Below, piece after piece: positions 42,703 to 52,354 of a DNA stretch of 64,000 nucleotides. The position numbers and the translations under genes were made by a program. The notes beneath the pieces are model-generated. The model saw only the letters and a program-made list of their open reading frames with translations. It was not told the origin of the DNA and made no database searches. Where the stretch lies: assembly GCA_964537035.1 (NCBI GenBank), contig CAZIAK010000023.1:14762-78761 (forward strand), written 5' to 3'. This stretch comes from CAZIAK01 sp964537035. Its GTDB lineage: Bacteria; Planctomycetota; B15-G4. The first letter of the stretch is position 1. Every line of letters begins with the position of its first letter.

Positions 42703-43726
42703 ATGTCTATGCTGCGATTCGCTCGTCTCCTGTCGCATCCGCTGTTCGCTCGTTTGCTCGTCGCACTGCTGATCGCCGCCGCCTCGGCCCAGGACGAGCC
42801 CAACCCACGTCTCGAAGCCACGGCGTTCCCCCTGGCCCCGGGCGAAGTGCTGCGGGAGATCGTGCTGGAGAACCCCGGCCATCCCGTGGCCATGGCGTTT
42901 CTCCCCGACAGCACGTTGCTCTTCACCGACAAGGCGTCGCAGCAGGTGCGGGTGATCGGGCCGGACGGTGTGGAGGCGGACGAGCCCTTCCTCGATCTCT
43001 CAGGCGCGGAGCCTTCGGACCGAGGTTTGATCGGCATCGCCGTCGACCCTGACTTCGCTCACAACGGCTTCGTCTACCTGTCGCTCTCCAGCAACCTGGA
43101 GGCGCCCGTGGAGCGGGACGACATCGCTCGCATCGTTCGCGTGCGCGTGGCTGCAGGCGAGCGGCGGGCNNNNNNNNNNNNNNNNNNNNNNNNNNNNNNN
43201 NNNNNNNNNNNNNNNNNNNNNNNNNNNNNNNNNNNNNNNNNNNNNNNNNNNNNNNNNNNNNNNNNNNNNCACCTTCGACCCGCTCTCCGGCGGCCTCTTC
43301 GCCACCGAGAACGGCCCGGCCGCGGACGACGAGATCAACCTCGTCGAGGCGGGCCTGAACTACGGCTGGCCCGCAGTGAGCGGCCCGGCCGATCTGGAGG
43401 AGGAGCAGCCTTTTGCCGAGCGGGAGGACTACCGCGGCCCCTTGATCGAGACCGGCCCGGCGCCCACGGGCATCGTGGTCGATGTGGACGGCAGGTTCGG
43501 CATGGCCGGTGCGCTGTTGGTGGTGGAGTGGTCGTACGCACGCTTGTTGCAGCTGGAACTCTCTTCTGACCGCCGCACCATCGAGCGCGCGCTGATCTTG
43601 TCCCTCGATGTGGGCACGGGCATCAACGACCTGGCCTGGGGGCCGGACGGGGCGCTCTACAGCTGCTCACCTAAGGCCATCGAGCGGCTGACGTTTCGCT
43701 CAGCGGGAGCGGCTGGGGACAGCTGA
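42703..43726 (+). CDS. PQQ-dependent sugar dehydrogenase-like protein (interrupted by a gap)
   Basis: Secreted six-bladed propeller enzyme that oxidises sugars with PQQ. A signal peptide (LLVALLIAAASA) is followed by VAMAFLPDSTLLFTDKA, DRGLIGIAVDPDFAHNGFVYL and, after the gap, GGLFATENGPAADDEINLVEAGLNYGWP, all typical. The 100-N gap (43170-43269) removes part of the middle, probably including catalytic residues, and shifts the apparent frame. ATG 42703 is 7 nt from TATGCT, so the mRNA may be leaderless. Electron acceptor and PQQ genes are not in the window. Confidence 0.82.
43170..43269. other. Assembly gap of 100 N
   Basis: Exactly 100 N inside the sugar dehydrogenase gene; true length unknown. 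Confidence 0.98.
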
Positions 43727-43795
43727 GGGGGCTGTGCTGCAGTGCGGCGGGGGATAGCTGAGGCCGCCGGGGTGGTAGGCCAAGCCGCAGAACTC

Positions 43796-46021
43796 TTAGC
43801 GGGCCTCTTCACCTGTCAACCGCTCGGAGATCGCGCGCAGCTCGTGGCGTCGGTCCTCAGAGAGCATGGTGTTGGCGGCCAGCTCCTCAATCTGCTGAAG
43901 CTGGTCGGGCCCGGCGTAGGCCGTGATCAGAGTCATCGCCTTGCTGCGGAAGGACGGGTTGTTGCGGCTCTTGAACAGCTTCAGAGCGAACTCGGCGACC
44001 ACGCCATGTTGCGCTTCGTCGACGCCGTAGCTCAGTCCCCAAAGTGCTCTTCCTGAGTTGTTGTGATCTGGGTGCACCGCGGCCTTGATGAGTGCGTCGA
44101 CGAAGGCCGCTGGTTTCTCGGGGGAGGTGCTGATCGCGAAGTAGATGACGTCATGATAGAGGTTGGGGTCATCGGTCTGGGCGAGCGCGATGAGGCGTGC
44201 TTCAAGCTCTGGGGTGATCCGTGCGCCCCACAGCCCGCGGCAGAGTTCACGCAGTTCCCGGGCATCCTGCGTCTGGAAGATGTCCAGCAAGACATCGGCG
44301 GCTGGGCCTGCGATCTTGCCCTCGCAGTACATGAAGAGGAGGTGCGAGATCGAGTCGCTCAAGCCGGGCGCGTTCTTGTGCGCTGCCGCGATGAGAAGAT
44401 CGAGATCCCCCGGCTGGGAGCCCGCAGCCCAGAGCGCGTAGAAGGCCTTCGTCTGAACCGTCCCGTGAGCTGACGTAGTGAGGGGGAGAATGACCTCACG
44501 GAAGGACGCCTTGTCGTAGTTCGCTGTCGAGGTGCTGAGGAAGGCGCTCAGCGCAGCGACCCTTGTCGCCTCGTCAGCGCTGCCCATGGCCTCGCGGATC
44601 TTCGCCACCCCCGCTTCGCGCAGGGCTTCGTCGTCGATCTGCATCACCTCGTTTACCCACGACTGGATCTGGGCCTGTGACGTTCCCGGAGATGGGGCGG
44701 CGGCCAGGGCAGCTCTCTTCTCCCGGTCGCTGATGAACCGTACCTCTTCGGCTTGCACAGCCCAGGGCGAGAGGAAGCCAAGGGGATCGGCGGCTCCCAT
44801 GTCGGCTTGCCGAGCAGGCGAAGTCGCCGAGAGCCCGAAGTCCAGCTGCGCGACGTCGTTGAACAGCGGGTCAGCCCTGGAGTTGCCATGGGTGCTGAAG
44901 AGAGCATCACCGAGTGGGAGGCGTACATCTTCCCCGTTCTTCCAGAAGGCGTTGTTCGCGAACACGACCTCATCGAGCGCGTGGCCGAAGGGAGACTCGG
45001 TGGTCAAGTTGCCAGTGGAGACACCCACGGGGTTGTTGAAGAAGATGTTGTCTGTCACTTGCGGGTTCGCGCTGTCATTGATCGTCACACCGGAGCGCAG
45101 GTTGTTGCTGAAGGTGTTGCCATGGATCGAGTCCGAGGCGCCATTCCAGCAGGTGATGCCGGTTCCGTTGCCGTGAAAATGGTTGGCTGTGACCTGGGCG
45201 GAGGTCTCGCCGTTGGCGTAGATGCCGAGGCGCGTGTTGTCGAACAGCAGGTTGCCACGAAGCGTCGGGGAGCAGTGGTCGTAGCGGATGCCATGCCATG
45301 CCGAGCCCGAGATGCGGCAGCGCTCGATCGTGACGTCGCCTTGCGAGCGGATGGCGACGCCGTAGTGAAACGCGTTGCGGATCTCGCATTGGGTGAGGGT
45401 CGCGCTGGCTGGGTCCGAGATCACGACGCCTTCAGCCCAGACCGCTGCCACGAGGGACTGACTCAGTGTCACCTCGCTCTGACCCATGATCTGGACCCCG
45501 CTGGCTGGCCCGCCCACGATGGCGCACTGGTCGATCTCAACCACGGCGTCTGCGATCTCGACCACTGCGCCCTTCATGACCGCCCCGTCGACATGTTCGC
45601 CGGGGGAGCTGAACCGCAGGCCGCGAATCAGGATGTCATGGCCTTCAGTGATGAGCAGCGCCGGGCGGCGGTTGCCTGTGCCCATGAGGCGTGTGTCCTC
45701 CCAGCCCGCACCCTGCAGTTGAACGTCATGGGTGATGGTGAGGTCTTCCACGTATGAGCCTGCCGCCACCTGCACCGTGGCGCCGAGAGGTGCGGCGTCG
45801 AGAGCCTCTTGGATCGCCGTGAAGTCCGCGCTGCCGTCCTGGGCGACACGGAGCACGGCTGGGTCTTCGGCCGATGTGGCAGCCCTCAACTCGCCAGTTG
45901 TCAGCTGCACCATGGCGATCGGGGCCAAGCTCACTAGCCCGAGCCCGATCGTTGCGAAGAGCTTGCGTGAGCTGAGCGCTCCTCGGCGATGGCCCTGGTC
46001 AAGACTGGTCAGCAGGGTCAC
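43796..46021 (-). CDS. Secreted right-handed beta-helix protein with HEAT-like C-terminus
   Basis: 741 residues. An export signal is followed by FTAIQEALDAAPLGATVQV, the usual opening of pectin-lyase-type helices, and by many ~23-residue rungs (GHDILIRGLRFSS, GDVTIERCRISGSAWHG, NTFSNNLRSGVTINDS) as in NosD/CASH proteins. From about residue 460 it is helical with HEAT-like repeats. No catalytic acid cluster is obvious, so binding is as likely as lyase activity. The start is GTG 46021 after a CCAGAGGA site; TATACT lies at 46089-46094 in a short AT-rich patch. Confidence 0.78.
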   Translation of the reverse strand: MTLLTSLDQGHRRGALSSRKLFATIGLGLVSLAPIAMVQLTTGELRAATSAEDPAVLRVAQDGSADFTAIQEALDAAPLGATVQVAAGSYVEDLTITHDVQLQGAGWEDTRLMGTGNRRPALLITEGHDILIRGLRFSSPGEHVDGAVMKGAVVEIADAVVEIDQCAIVGGPASGVQIMGQSEVTLSQSLVAAVWAEGVVISDPASATLTQCEIRNAFHYGVAIRSQGDVTIERCRISGSAWHGIRYDHCSPTLRGNLLFDNTRLGIYANGETSAQVTANHFHGNGTGITCWNGASDSIHGNTFSNNLRSGVTINDSANPQVTDNIFFNNPVGVSTGNLTTESPFGHALDEVVFANNAFWKNGEDVRLPLGDALFSTHGNSRADPLFNDVAQLDFGLSATSPARQADMGAADPLGFLSPWAVQAEEVRFISDREKRAALAAAPSPGTSQAQIQSWVNEVMQIDDEALREAGVAKIREAMGSADEATRVAALSAFLSTSTANYDKASFREVILPLTTSAHGTVQTKAFYALWAAGSQPGDLDLLIAAAHKNAPGLSDSISHLLFMYCEGKIAGPAADVLLDIFQTQDARELRELCRGLWGARITPELEARLIALAQTDDPNLYHDVIYFAISTSPEKPAAFVDALIKAAVHPDHNNSGRALWGLSYGVDEAQHGVVAEFALKLFKSRNNPSFRSKAMTLITAYAGPDQLQQIEELAANTMLSEDRRHELRAISERLTGEEAR

Positions 46022-46306
46022 GGCATAGTCCTCTGGAGAGACGCTAGCGAGCAGGATCTGCTCGTCGCAGGCGCGCTCGCGCTCGATCAGTATAATACGT
46101 CGGTTGGCGGGCCAAGTCAGGGGTTGGGGCCAGAAGAACGACAGGGCAAGTCGTGGTGGGCCTCTGCAAAACCAGCGCCCCCTGCTAGTGTGGAGGCATG
46201 CTTTTCTCGCCCGACACCAGCCTCACCTTGTCGGCCTTGTGGTCATTCTTGGCCACGTGAAACAGAGGTCCGATCACGAGAGCAGCTGGGGAGCGATGAC
46301 AGTCGA

Positions 46307-48306
46307 GTGAAGACACTGACCTGGGGACTCCCGGCGCTGGNNNNNNNNNNNNNNNNNNNNNNNNNNNNNNNNNNNNNNNNNNNNNNNNNNNNNNNNNNNN
46401 NNNNNNNNNNNNNNNNNNNNNNNNNNNNNNNNNNNNNNNNCGGGTCTGGTGCTCGCAGTCGCCGAGCGCCATCGAGCTGGGTGGCGTGGTGGCCATGACC
46501 GGCGCCACCGGCGGCTTCCAGGTGGCGCAGGTCAGCGAGGCCCACTGGCTGGCTGCGGACGCTGAGGGCTACATCGCTTCGTTCAAGACGCCCGTCGAGT
46601 TCTTGCGTGAGGTTCCGGGCGCGGAGGCTCAGATCGTGCTGGAGCCCGGCGGCTTCGGCCTCGACGTGCTTGTCACCGACGAGAACGACGCGCCCCTGCC
46701 GGGCGTGCGCGTCGAGGCCGCTGATCGCAGCTACATCAACGACGACCATGAGTCCGCTGATGAGATCGTCATCACGGAACGGCTGCGACGCCCGGTGATC
46801 ACTGACGATCACGGGCGAGCGCGGTTGGAGGGGCTGTCCAACTCGTTCCTCGATGTTGAAGCTCGCCAAGCCGGGCAGAGGACTGCCCTGGGGCACATCT
46901 ACCTAGCGGCTGACGGCACGCCCATGACCCTGGCCTGGCCTGATTCTCTCTTTCCGCTGGCTGGCGAGCCCCCACTGCTGAAACTCACGATGTCTCCCGA
47001 GGCTCGATTTGCCGGCCGGGTCACAAACGCGCAAGGCGAGCCCGTGGCCCAGGCCGTGATCGGCAGCATGCACCTCAACGCACCCTACGAAGTCGCCACT
47101 GACGCCGACGGGCGTTTCGCCCTCCGCCAGCTCTCAGGCTCTGGCGACATGGATGTGCCGGTCACCCTGACACACCCGGGCTACGCTCCCCTCGAGGAAG
47201 ACCTACGCCTGCACAGCGGGGAGACCACCCACTGGAACCCGGTGCTCGAGCGTGGCGTCGAGCTGGCAGGCACGGTGGTTGACACTCGAGGCGTCCCCTT
47301 CGCAGGCGCTGTGCTCAAGGCCACCAACGACGACTGGAAGGGCCAGGTGCGGACTGACGCCTCCGGCGCGTTTCACTTCGGTGGCATCGTGGGCGAACAG
47401 GTCACGGTCTCGGTCTTCGAAGATGAGCGAGCGCAGGCGTCCTGGCCTACCCTCGAACTGACCGCAGACGTGCCAGAAGTGGCCCTCGAGATAGAGCTGC
47501 CCCGGGGCCTCGTCTCAGGCCGCGTGACCGGCACCGTCGTGGATCCGGATGGCCTCCCTCTGAAGGGCAAGATCTCCATCCAACGCGTCGTCGACGGGGA
47601 GCTGGCGAGCGCGCTCTTCCACTCAAGCACGAGGGTGGTCATTCGGAGGAAGCAGTTCTCTGCAGGCGGCCGGGAGTTCGTGGTAGATCGCCTCGGTGCC
47701 GGAAGCCATGGCGCGCTCATCGAGGTCGAGGGCCGTCCTGACCTCAGGCTGTTCTTCGACTACCCAGACATCTCCGTCGGTCACGACCTGGGCGCGCTGG
47801 TCATGCCGGTGGGGGGCACGCTCACCGTGACGCCGAACGTCATCGCTGGCGTGTCCTCGAGGGACCGCGTGGTCTTTGTTCTGCGCACCCTCTCTGGCGA
47901 TCATGTCGATGGGCAGGGAATCCCTGTGGGCGAGTCCGGGTCGTTCAACGAGCAGGCCGGGGACTACCGCCTGTTCGTGGTCGACAAGGAGATGGTCGGT
48001 CACAGCCAACTCGTCACCCTACGCGAAGGTGAACACACCGAGCTGGTGGTGGACGTGGAGTTTGCCCCCACGATCTACCTCCAAGGCGAGAAGCCCGTCG
48101 AGCCCTTCGACCAGCCACTCTCCGTGCGAGTTCGCGACGCCGCGGGCGCGCTGCTCAAGACCATCCGCTGGACAGGCCGCTCTCGTTGTCGCGTGCCCCT
48201 GCATGTGCTCCCCGGGCCCTACGAACTCTCCATCGGCGACGACGGCCCCTGGACCACGTTCCACGTCGCCGGTACAGACAATCAAGTGGTGAGGATCGAG
48301 CCGTAG
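46307..48306 (+). CDS. Secreted protein of carboxypeptidase-regulatory-like repeats (interrupted by a gap)
   Basis: Probably starts at GTG 46307 (VKTLTWGLPAL), the beginning of a signal sequence cut by the gap at 46341-46440. After the gap the protein is a chain of beta-sandwich repeats of about 80-90 residues, each opening with a pattern such as FAGRVTNAQGEPVAQAVIG, LAGTVVDTRGVPFAGAVLK or VTGTVVDPDGLPLKGKI, typical of CarboxypepD_reg/transthyretin-like domains. No enzyme domain is present. The long protein at 58529-61534 has the same architecture. Such proteins are generally surface-exposed; function unknown. Confidence 0.72.
46341..46440. other. Assembly gap of 100 N
   Basis: Exactly 100 N near the 5' end of the repeat-protein gene; true length unknown. 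Confidence 0.98.
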
Positions 48307-48449
48307 GCGTACCCTCATCGCATCGGCGCTGAACTGGGATGTGGCCGCAAGACTGCTTGCGACTTCTGAGCACTCTCGACGTCAGGTCGCTTCGATGCGC
48401 AACGACAATCAGTTTGCGAGTCCGATCTCGGCCACCGTGGAACCACACC

Positions 48450-48764
48450 ATGCCACTCATCAACCGCCGCTACTTCGTCCGTGGGCTGGGCCTGACCCTT
48501 GTTGCACTGGCCATGGCGATGGTCGGCGGCTGCATCACGCCCCCGGCCATCCCCGCAGCGGGCTGGGACGACCTCGACCTGCTCGACTATCCCCCGGGCG
48601 CCGAACGTGTCGAGCTCACGGTGGACGACGATCGCACCTCTGATGTCACCTGGCCGGCCGGCGTGCCTGTGGCCACATCGATCTGGTACCAGTACGGCAT
48701 CCAGGACGACACGGCCTCTGGCGGCGCCAGCTTGTCGAACGCGGTCGTCAGTACGCAGCCCTGA
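48450..48764 (+). CDS. Small lipoprotein ending in half of the GGVLVPSPD module
   Basis: 104 residues. Arg-Arg-Tyr-Phe, a hydrophobic stretch and Val-Gly-Gly-Cys form a lipoprotein signal, possibly Tat type. The C-terminal ~45 residues (VTWPAGVPVATSIWYQY, then ASLSNAVVSTQP) match only the last third of the module, whose FKGGVLVPSPD part is absent. It may be a truncated gene or a minimal functional version. ATG 48450 starts the signal; an upstream in-frame start at 48339 would bury it. Confidence 0.55.
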   Translation: MPLINRRYFVRGLGLTLVALAMAMVGGCITPPAIPAAGWDDLDLLDYPPGAERVELTVDDDRTSDVTWPAGVPVATSIWYQYGIQDDTASGGASLSNAVVSTQP

Positions 48765-48889
48765 TGAGCCTCGATGGCTCACCAGCCTTGCCTGCGGCCG
48801 CGTCAGGAGCTTTCAGGAGAGAGCCAGAGCGGCATGAATGAGTGCATGGGGCGTCGCTGAGCGCCCATGGGGCCTCGGCTGTGCAACCC

Positions 48890-49393
48890 TCAGCCCAGCT
48901 TGCGCCGCAGCCAGGCTCGGGCCAGGGTCCACTCGCGGGCCACCGTGCGTCGCGAGAGCCCCAGGGCCAGGGCGACCTCGTCCCCGGAGAGGCCGGCGAA
49001 GAAGCGCAGCTCGATGATGCGCGCCCAGCGTGCGTCGACCTTCTCCAGCTGATCCAGCGCGCCGTCGAGGGCCAGCAGGTCGACGGCGGGGACGTCCTCG
49101 CCCTCGGCGATGCCGGACAGGGTGATGCGTTCGGGGTCGCGCCGTTCGACGAGGCGCCGCCGGCCTTCATCCACGGCGACCCGGCGCATGATCGTGGCGC
49201 ACAGGGCCAGGAAGTGGGCCCGGGGCATGGTGTCGAACTTGTCCGCCCCTGCCAGCTTGACCCAGGCTTGATGGACCAGGTCTGTGGGGTCGAGGCGCGA
49301 GCCCTTGAACAGGGCGCGGCCCGCGATGCGGCGCAGCGTCTCGTAGAGCTCTGCAGCGAGTTCGTCGATGGGTTGTTGCTGATCTTCAGTCAT
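48890..49393 (-). CDS. ECF sigma factor
   Basis: 167-residue sigma factor. Region 2 includes RLDPTDLVHQAWVKLAG and RAHFLALCATIMRRVAVDEGRRR; region 4 is RIIELRFFAGLSGDEVALALGLSRRTVAREW. This pattern is typical of the ECF group that accompanies Ser/Thr kinases in Planctomycetota. It starts 12 bp after the stop of the kinase/FGE fusion. The family usually has the sigma gene first; here the kinase comes first. Confidence 0.88.
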   Translation of the reverse strand: MTEDQQQPIDELAAELYETLRRIAGRALFKGSRLDPTDLVHQAWVKLAGADKFDTMPRAHFLALCATIMRRVAVDEGRRRLVERRDPERITLSGIAEGEDVPAVDLLALDGALDQLEKVDARWARIIELRFFAGLSGDEVALALGLSRRTVAREWTLARAWLRRKLG

Positions 49394-49405
49394 CGCTGGG
49401 GCTCG

Positions 49406-51988
49406 TCACTTGCTTGTGCTCGGCGGTGTCGAACCCGCCACTTGCGCGGGCTGGAGCTGGAGCGCTCGGGCCGGGCGCACGCCGGTGAGGGCGTCCCGCC
49501 CGCTGGCGAGTTTGTCCGAGCGCCGATACACGCTGGCCAGCCTCGGATTGAGGGCCGACGAGTTGCCCCGGCGAGAGACGTCGCCGTCCGGCTCCGTCAA
49601 CACCAGCCCGTCGCCCGCTCGGTGCTCCAGGTCGTGGTAGCGCACCTTGTACGTGTCGCGGCAGTACTCCCAGACGTTGCCGATCACGTCGTGCAGGCCG
49701 TAGCCGTTGGGCAGCAGCGAACCCACCGGCCCGTGGGAGAGGTAGCCGTCGTCAGGGATGCCCATCGCGGCCAGCTGCTCCTGGGACGTGTGCGTGTTCC
49801 AGTTTGCGTGGCCGAGCAAGTCGGTGAGCTCAGGCCCGACCATGTAGCACCACTCACTGCCGCCTCGCGCGGCACGCTCCCACTGGGCTTCGGTCGGTGG
49901 CGTGATGCCCAGCCGGGGGAAGAGTTCTTGCATGCTCAGCCAGCTGAACGACTCGACGGGATGAAGGCCCGTGATCAGCTGGCCGGCAATGGTCGAACCC
50001 ACTTCCCAATCGCTGGGCTGGTCATCGAACGCCCGGGACCACTGGGCTTGAGTCATCTCGTACTTTGAGATGAGAAAGGGATCCAGGCTGACCGTGAACG
50101 GCGGGCCCTCATGGGCCAGGACGAGCTGATCGTAGTTCGCGGCATCGGGGTCGGCTTTCTGGGCCCCTATCAAGAGCTCGCCCCCTGGGATCAACACGAA
50201 GACGAGCCCGTGTTCCTCGTGGGGGTGGAGACGTCCCTTGCCATCTCGCTCGGGCACGGTGCCCGAGAGCCACAGGGCGAACTCCTCCAGCGCGCTCTGT
50301 GGGTCTGGCCCCAGGGGGACGAGCCCTTCTTGCGGCTGCAGATGGAGGCCTTCGAAGCGCGGGTCGGCGTGGACACGGTCGGACACGCCTTGCCAGGCAT
50401 CGAGCCGATCTCCCACGGTAGCGCCGTGGATCTCTGCCGCCAGAGCGCGACGCCGTCCGACTTCGACTGCGAGAGTCTCGGCGAAGGTCTGCACAGCATC
50501 GACGAATCCGTTGGCCTCCTGGAGCAGCCACTCTTCTTCGAAGACCAGGCCCGAAGCGGTCTGAGTCGACCCGGCTTCTTGAATCGCCTGGATCGCCTCG
50601 CGGTGTGCCGGGCTCCGTGCGGTGAGATCGTGTGCACGGCTGAGCCAGGAGTCGAAGGCAGGCACCGTGGCGCTCGATGTGGGCCAGAGATTGCCCGCCT
50701 CCAGCTGCAGGTCTTCGAGCAAGCGGCGATCAGAGAAGAGCAGGGAGATCGCTCCCTCGTGTCGCAGGTCGAGCAGCGCGCCTGCTGCCCAGGAGATGCT
50801 CGCGCCTACGGCGATCAAGGCCGCGGCGACGAGCAGGGTCAGCGAGCGGTTGCGAGCGACGAAGCGCCGCAGGCTCTCGAAGCGGGAGGGTGGCCGAGCG
50901 AGCACCGGGTCGTCACTCAGCCAGCGCTCCAGGTCATCGGCGAAGGCGTCCACGTCCGGGTAACGGCGCGCGGGCTCGGGGGCCAGGGCCGTCATCAGCA
51001 TGGCCTCCAGATCGCCCGCGAGCGTGGGGTCTCGCTTGGTGGGCAGCAGGCAGTCGCCGTCGGCGATGATGCGCAGGGCCTCGTGGGGCAGCCGACCCCG
51101 CACGTCCATGGGCAGCACACCTGTGAGCAGCTCGAAGAGGATCACACCCAGTGCGAACTGATCGGCCCGTGCGTCCAATGACACACCACGTGCTTGCTCT
51201 GGCGCCATGTAGGCCAGGGTGCCGACGACCTGCCCTGTGGCGGTCAGGGTGAGTCGGCTGGAGTTGTCCGGCGTGGCCGTGTGGGCTACGCCGAAGTCAA
51301 GCACCACCGGCGTGCCGTCCTCTCTGACCAGGATGTTCTCGGGCTTCAGGTCACGGTGCAGGACGCCGTGGTCGTGGGCGTGGGCGACGGCTCGGGCGAT
51401 GGGCAGGATCAGGGCGACCCGGCCCCGGCGGTCGAGGCCCTGCTGCTCTGCATGGTGAGTGACGGAGACGCCGTCGATGTACTCCATGGCCAGGTAGGGC
51501 TGCTGTCCCGCGCCCAGCTCGGCGATGCCCGACTCATACACCGAGGCGATGCCCGGATGTGAAAGACGCGCAAGGACGGATCCCTCCCGGGCGAAGCGCT
51601 GTGCCGCGGTGGGAGTGGCGACGTCGACCCTCAAGACCTTCAGCGCCACCGGTCGCCTGGGAGCCTCTTGGCTGGCCAGGTAGACCACGCCCATCGAGCC
51701 CCAACCCAGCACGCGCTCCACGGTGTAGCTGCCGATGCGCTCTGGCAGGGCAGGTTGAAACACGCGAGGCGAGGGAAGCACCGGCGGTCGTTCGAGAAAG
51801 TCGCCCAGATCGTCGACCTCGGCGATCAGGCTCAACGCGTCTTGCAGTGTCTCGCCCGGAAGCAGGTGCGCTTCGAGGTAGGCCTGCCGCTGCTCTGCCG
51901 GCAGGTCGAGCGCCGCATGAAGCAGCTCACGAGTGCGCGCGCGGTCGCTTGTGTCGTTGGAGGTTGTCACGCCAGCTCTCGTGTCCAT
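49406..51988 (-). CDS. Transmembrane Ser/Thr kinase with C-terminal formylglycine-enzyme-like domain
   Basis: 860 residues. A Hanks-type kinase domain occupies about 87-345: GWGSMGVVYLA (P-loop), VALKVL (Lys), HRDLKPEN, VLDFG and YMAPEQA. A membrane segment follows near 382-405 (TLLVAAALIAVGASISWAAG). From about 594 to 845 is an FGE/SUMF1-type domain (FVLIPGGELLIGAQ, KYEMTQAQWSRAF, PPTEAQWERAARGG, NVWEYCRD). The outer part may sense a ligand and signal through the kinase to the ECF factor encoded next. The final QVAGSTPPSTSK has no recognisable domain. A TAGGCT box lies at 52026-52031. Confidence 0.9.
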   Translation of the reverse strand: MDTRAGVTTSNDTSDRARTRELLHAALDLPAEQRQAYLEAHLLPGETLQDALSLIAEVDDLGDFLERPPVLPSPRVFQPALPERIGSYTVERVLGWGSMGVVYLASQEAPRRPVALKVLRVDVATPTAAQRFAREGSVLARLSHPGIASVYESGIAELGAGQQPYLAMEYIDGVSVTHHAEQQGLDRRGRVALILPIARAVAHAHDHGVLHRDLKPENILVREDGTPVVLDFGVAHTATPDNSSRLTLTATGQVVGTLAYMAPEQARGVSLDARADQFALGVILFELLTGVLPMDVRGRLPHEALRIIADGDCLLPTKRDPTLAGDLEAMLMTALAPEPARRYPDVDAFADDLERWLSDDPVLARPPSRFESLRRFVARNRSLTLLVAAALIAVGASISWAAGALLDLRHEGAISLLFSDRRLLEDLQLEAGNLWPTSSATVPAFDSWLSRAHDLTARSPAHREAIQAIQEAGSTQTASGLVFEEEWLLQEANGFVDAVQTFAETLAVEVGRRRALAAEIHGATVGDRLDAWQGVSDRVHADPRFEGLHLQPQEGLVPLGPDPQSALEEFALWLSGTVPERDGKGRLHPHEEHGLVFVLIPGGELLIGAQKADPDAANYDQLVLAHEGPPFTVSLDPFLISKYEMTQAQWSRAFDDQPSDWEVGSTIAGQLITGLHPVESFSWLSMQELFPRLGITPPTEAQWERAARGGSEWCYMVGPELTDLLGHANWNTHTSQEQLAAMGIPDDGYLSHGPVGSLLPNGYGLHDVIGNVWEYCRDTYKVRYHDLEHRAGDGLVLTEPDGDVSRRGNSSALNPRLASVYRRSDKLASGRDALTGVRPARALQLQPAQVAGSTPPSTSK

Positions 51989-52354
51989 CCCATGTGAGGT
52001 TGCGGAGGCACCTCACCTGCGCTCCAGCCTAACCGACAGGCGCCTGCACCGGTGATGTGAGCCCTCTCCCGGCGGTGTGCAATGCAGTCGCTTTAGCAGA
52101 GAAACCAGGGCCGCGGGGTGAGGCCGACACTGACCAGAGGCTGTCGCAAGGGTTGTGGCGCTGACAGCGACAGAGTCCGTCGCGCTCGAAGTGTCCGGCC
52201 TTCGCTTTGCCTCTGGATCTCGCTCTTCTGCTCGCAGGATCCGTTCGGATCCTCTCGGGCACCGCGGTGGCTTGCCTTTGGCTGATGAATCCGAGGCGAG
52301 CGCGGTCGGCTCGGATCGGGCTACACATCACCACTGAGAATCGGAGCGAAGAGA
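51989..52354. other. Intergenic region, 366 bp, between divergent genes
   Basis: Holds the TAGGCT box of the kinase operon (minus, 52026-52031). A stem AGGATCC-GTTC-GGATCCT (52236-52253, 7 bp) lies about 100 bp before the FG-GAP gene. I see no coding frame and no clear promoter for the plus-strand gene. Confidence 0.4.

Noticed and set aside
46198..46260. 20-codon frame directly after a TAGTGT box (46186-46191)
   Set aside because: Too short to support as a gene; the hydrophobic translation has no partner or homologue that I can name, although the box spacing fits a leaderless mRNA.
46296..46310. Four-codon leader frame (ATG ... TGA) overlapping the GTG of the repeat-protein gene
   Set aside because: Good ribosome-binding site spacing, but such a short frame is expected by chance and the gap hides the gene's real start context.
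52236..52253. AGGATCC-GTTC-GGATCCT stem as an operator of the FG-GAP gene
   Set aside because: About 100 bp from the start with no promoter hexamer beside it; may be chance.
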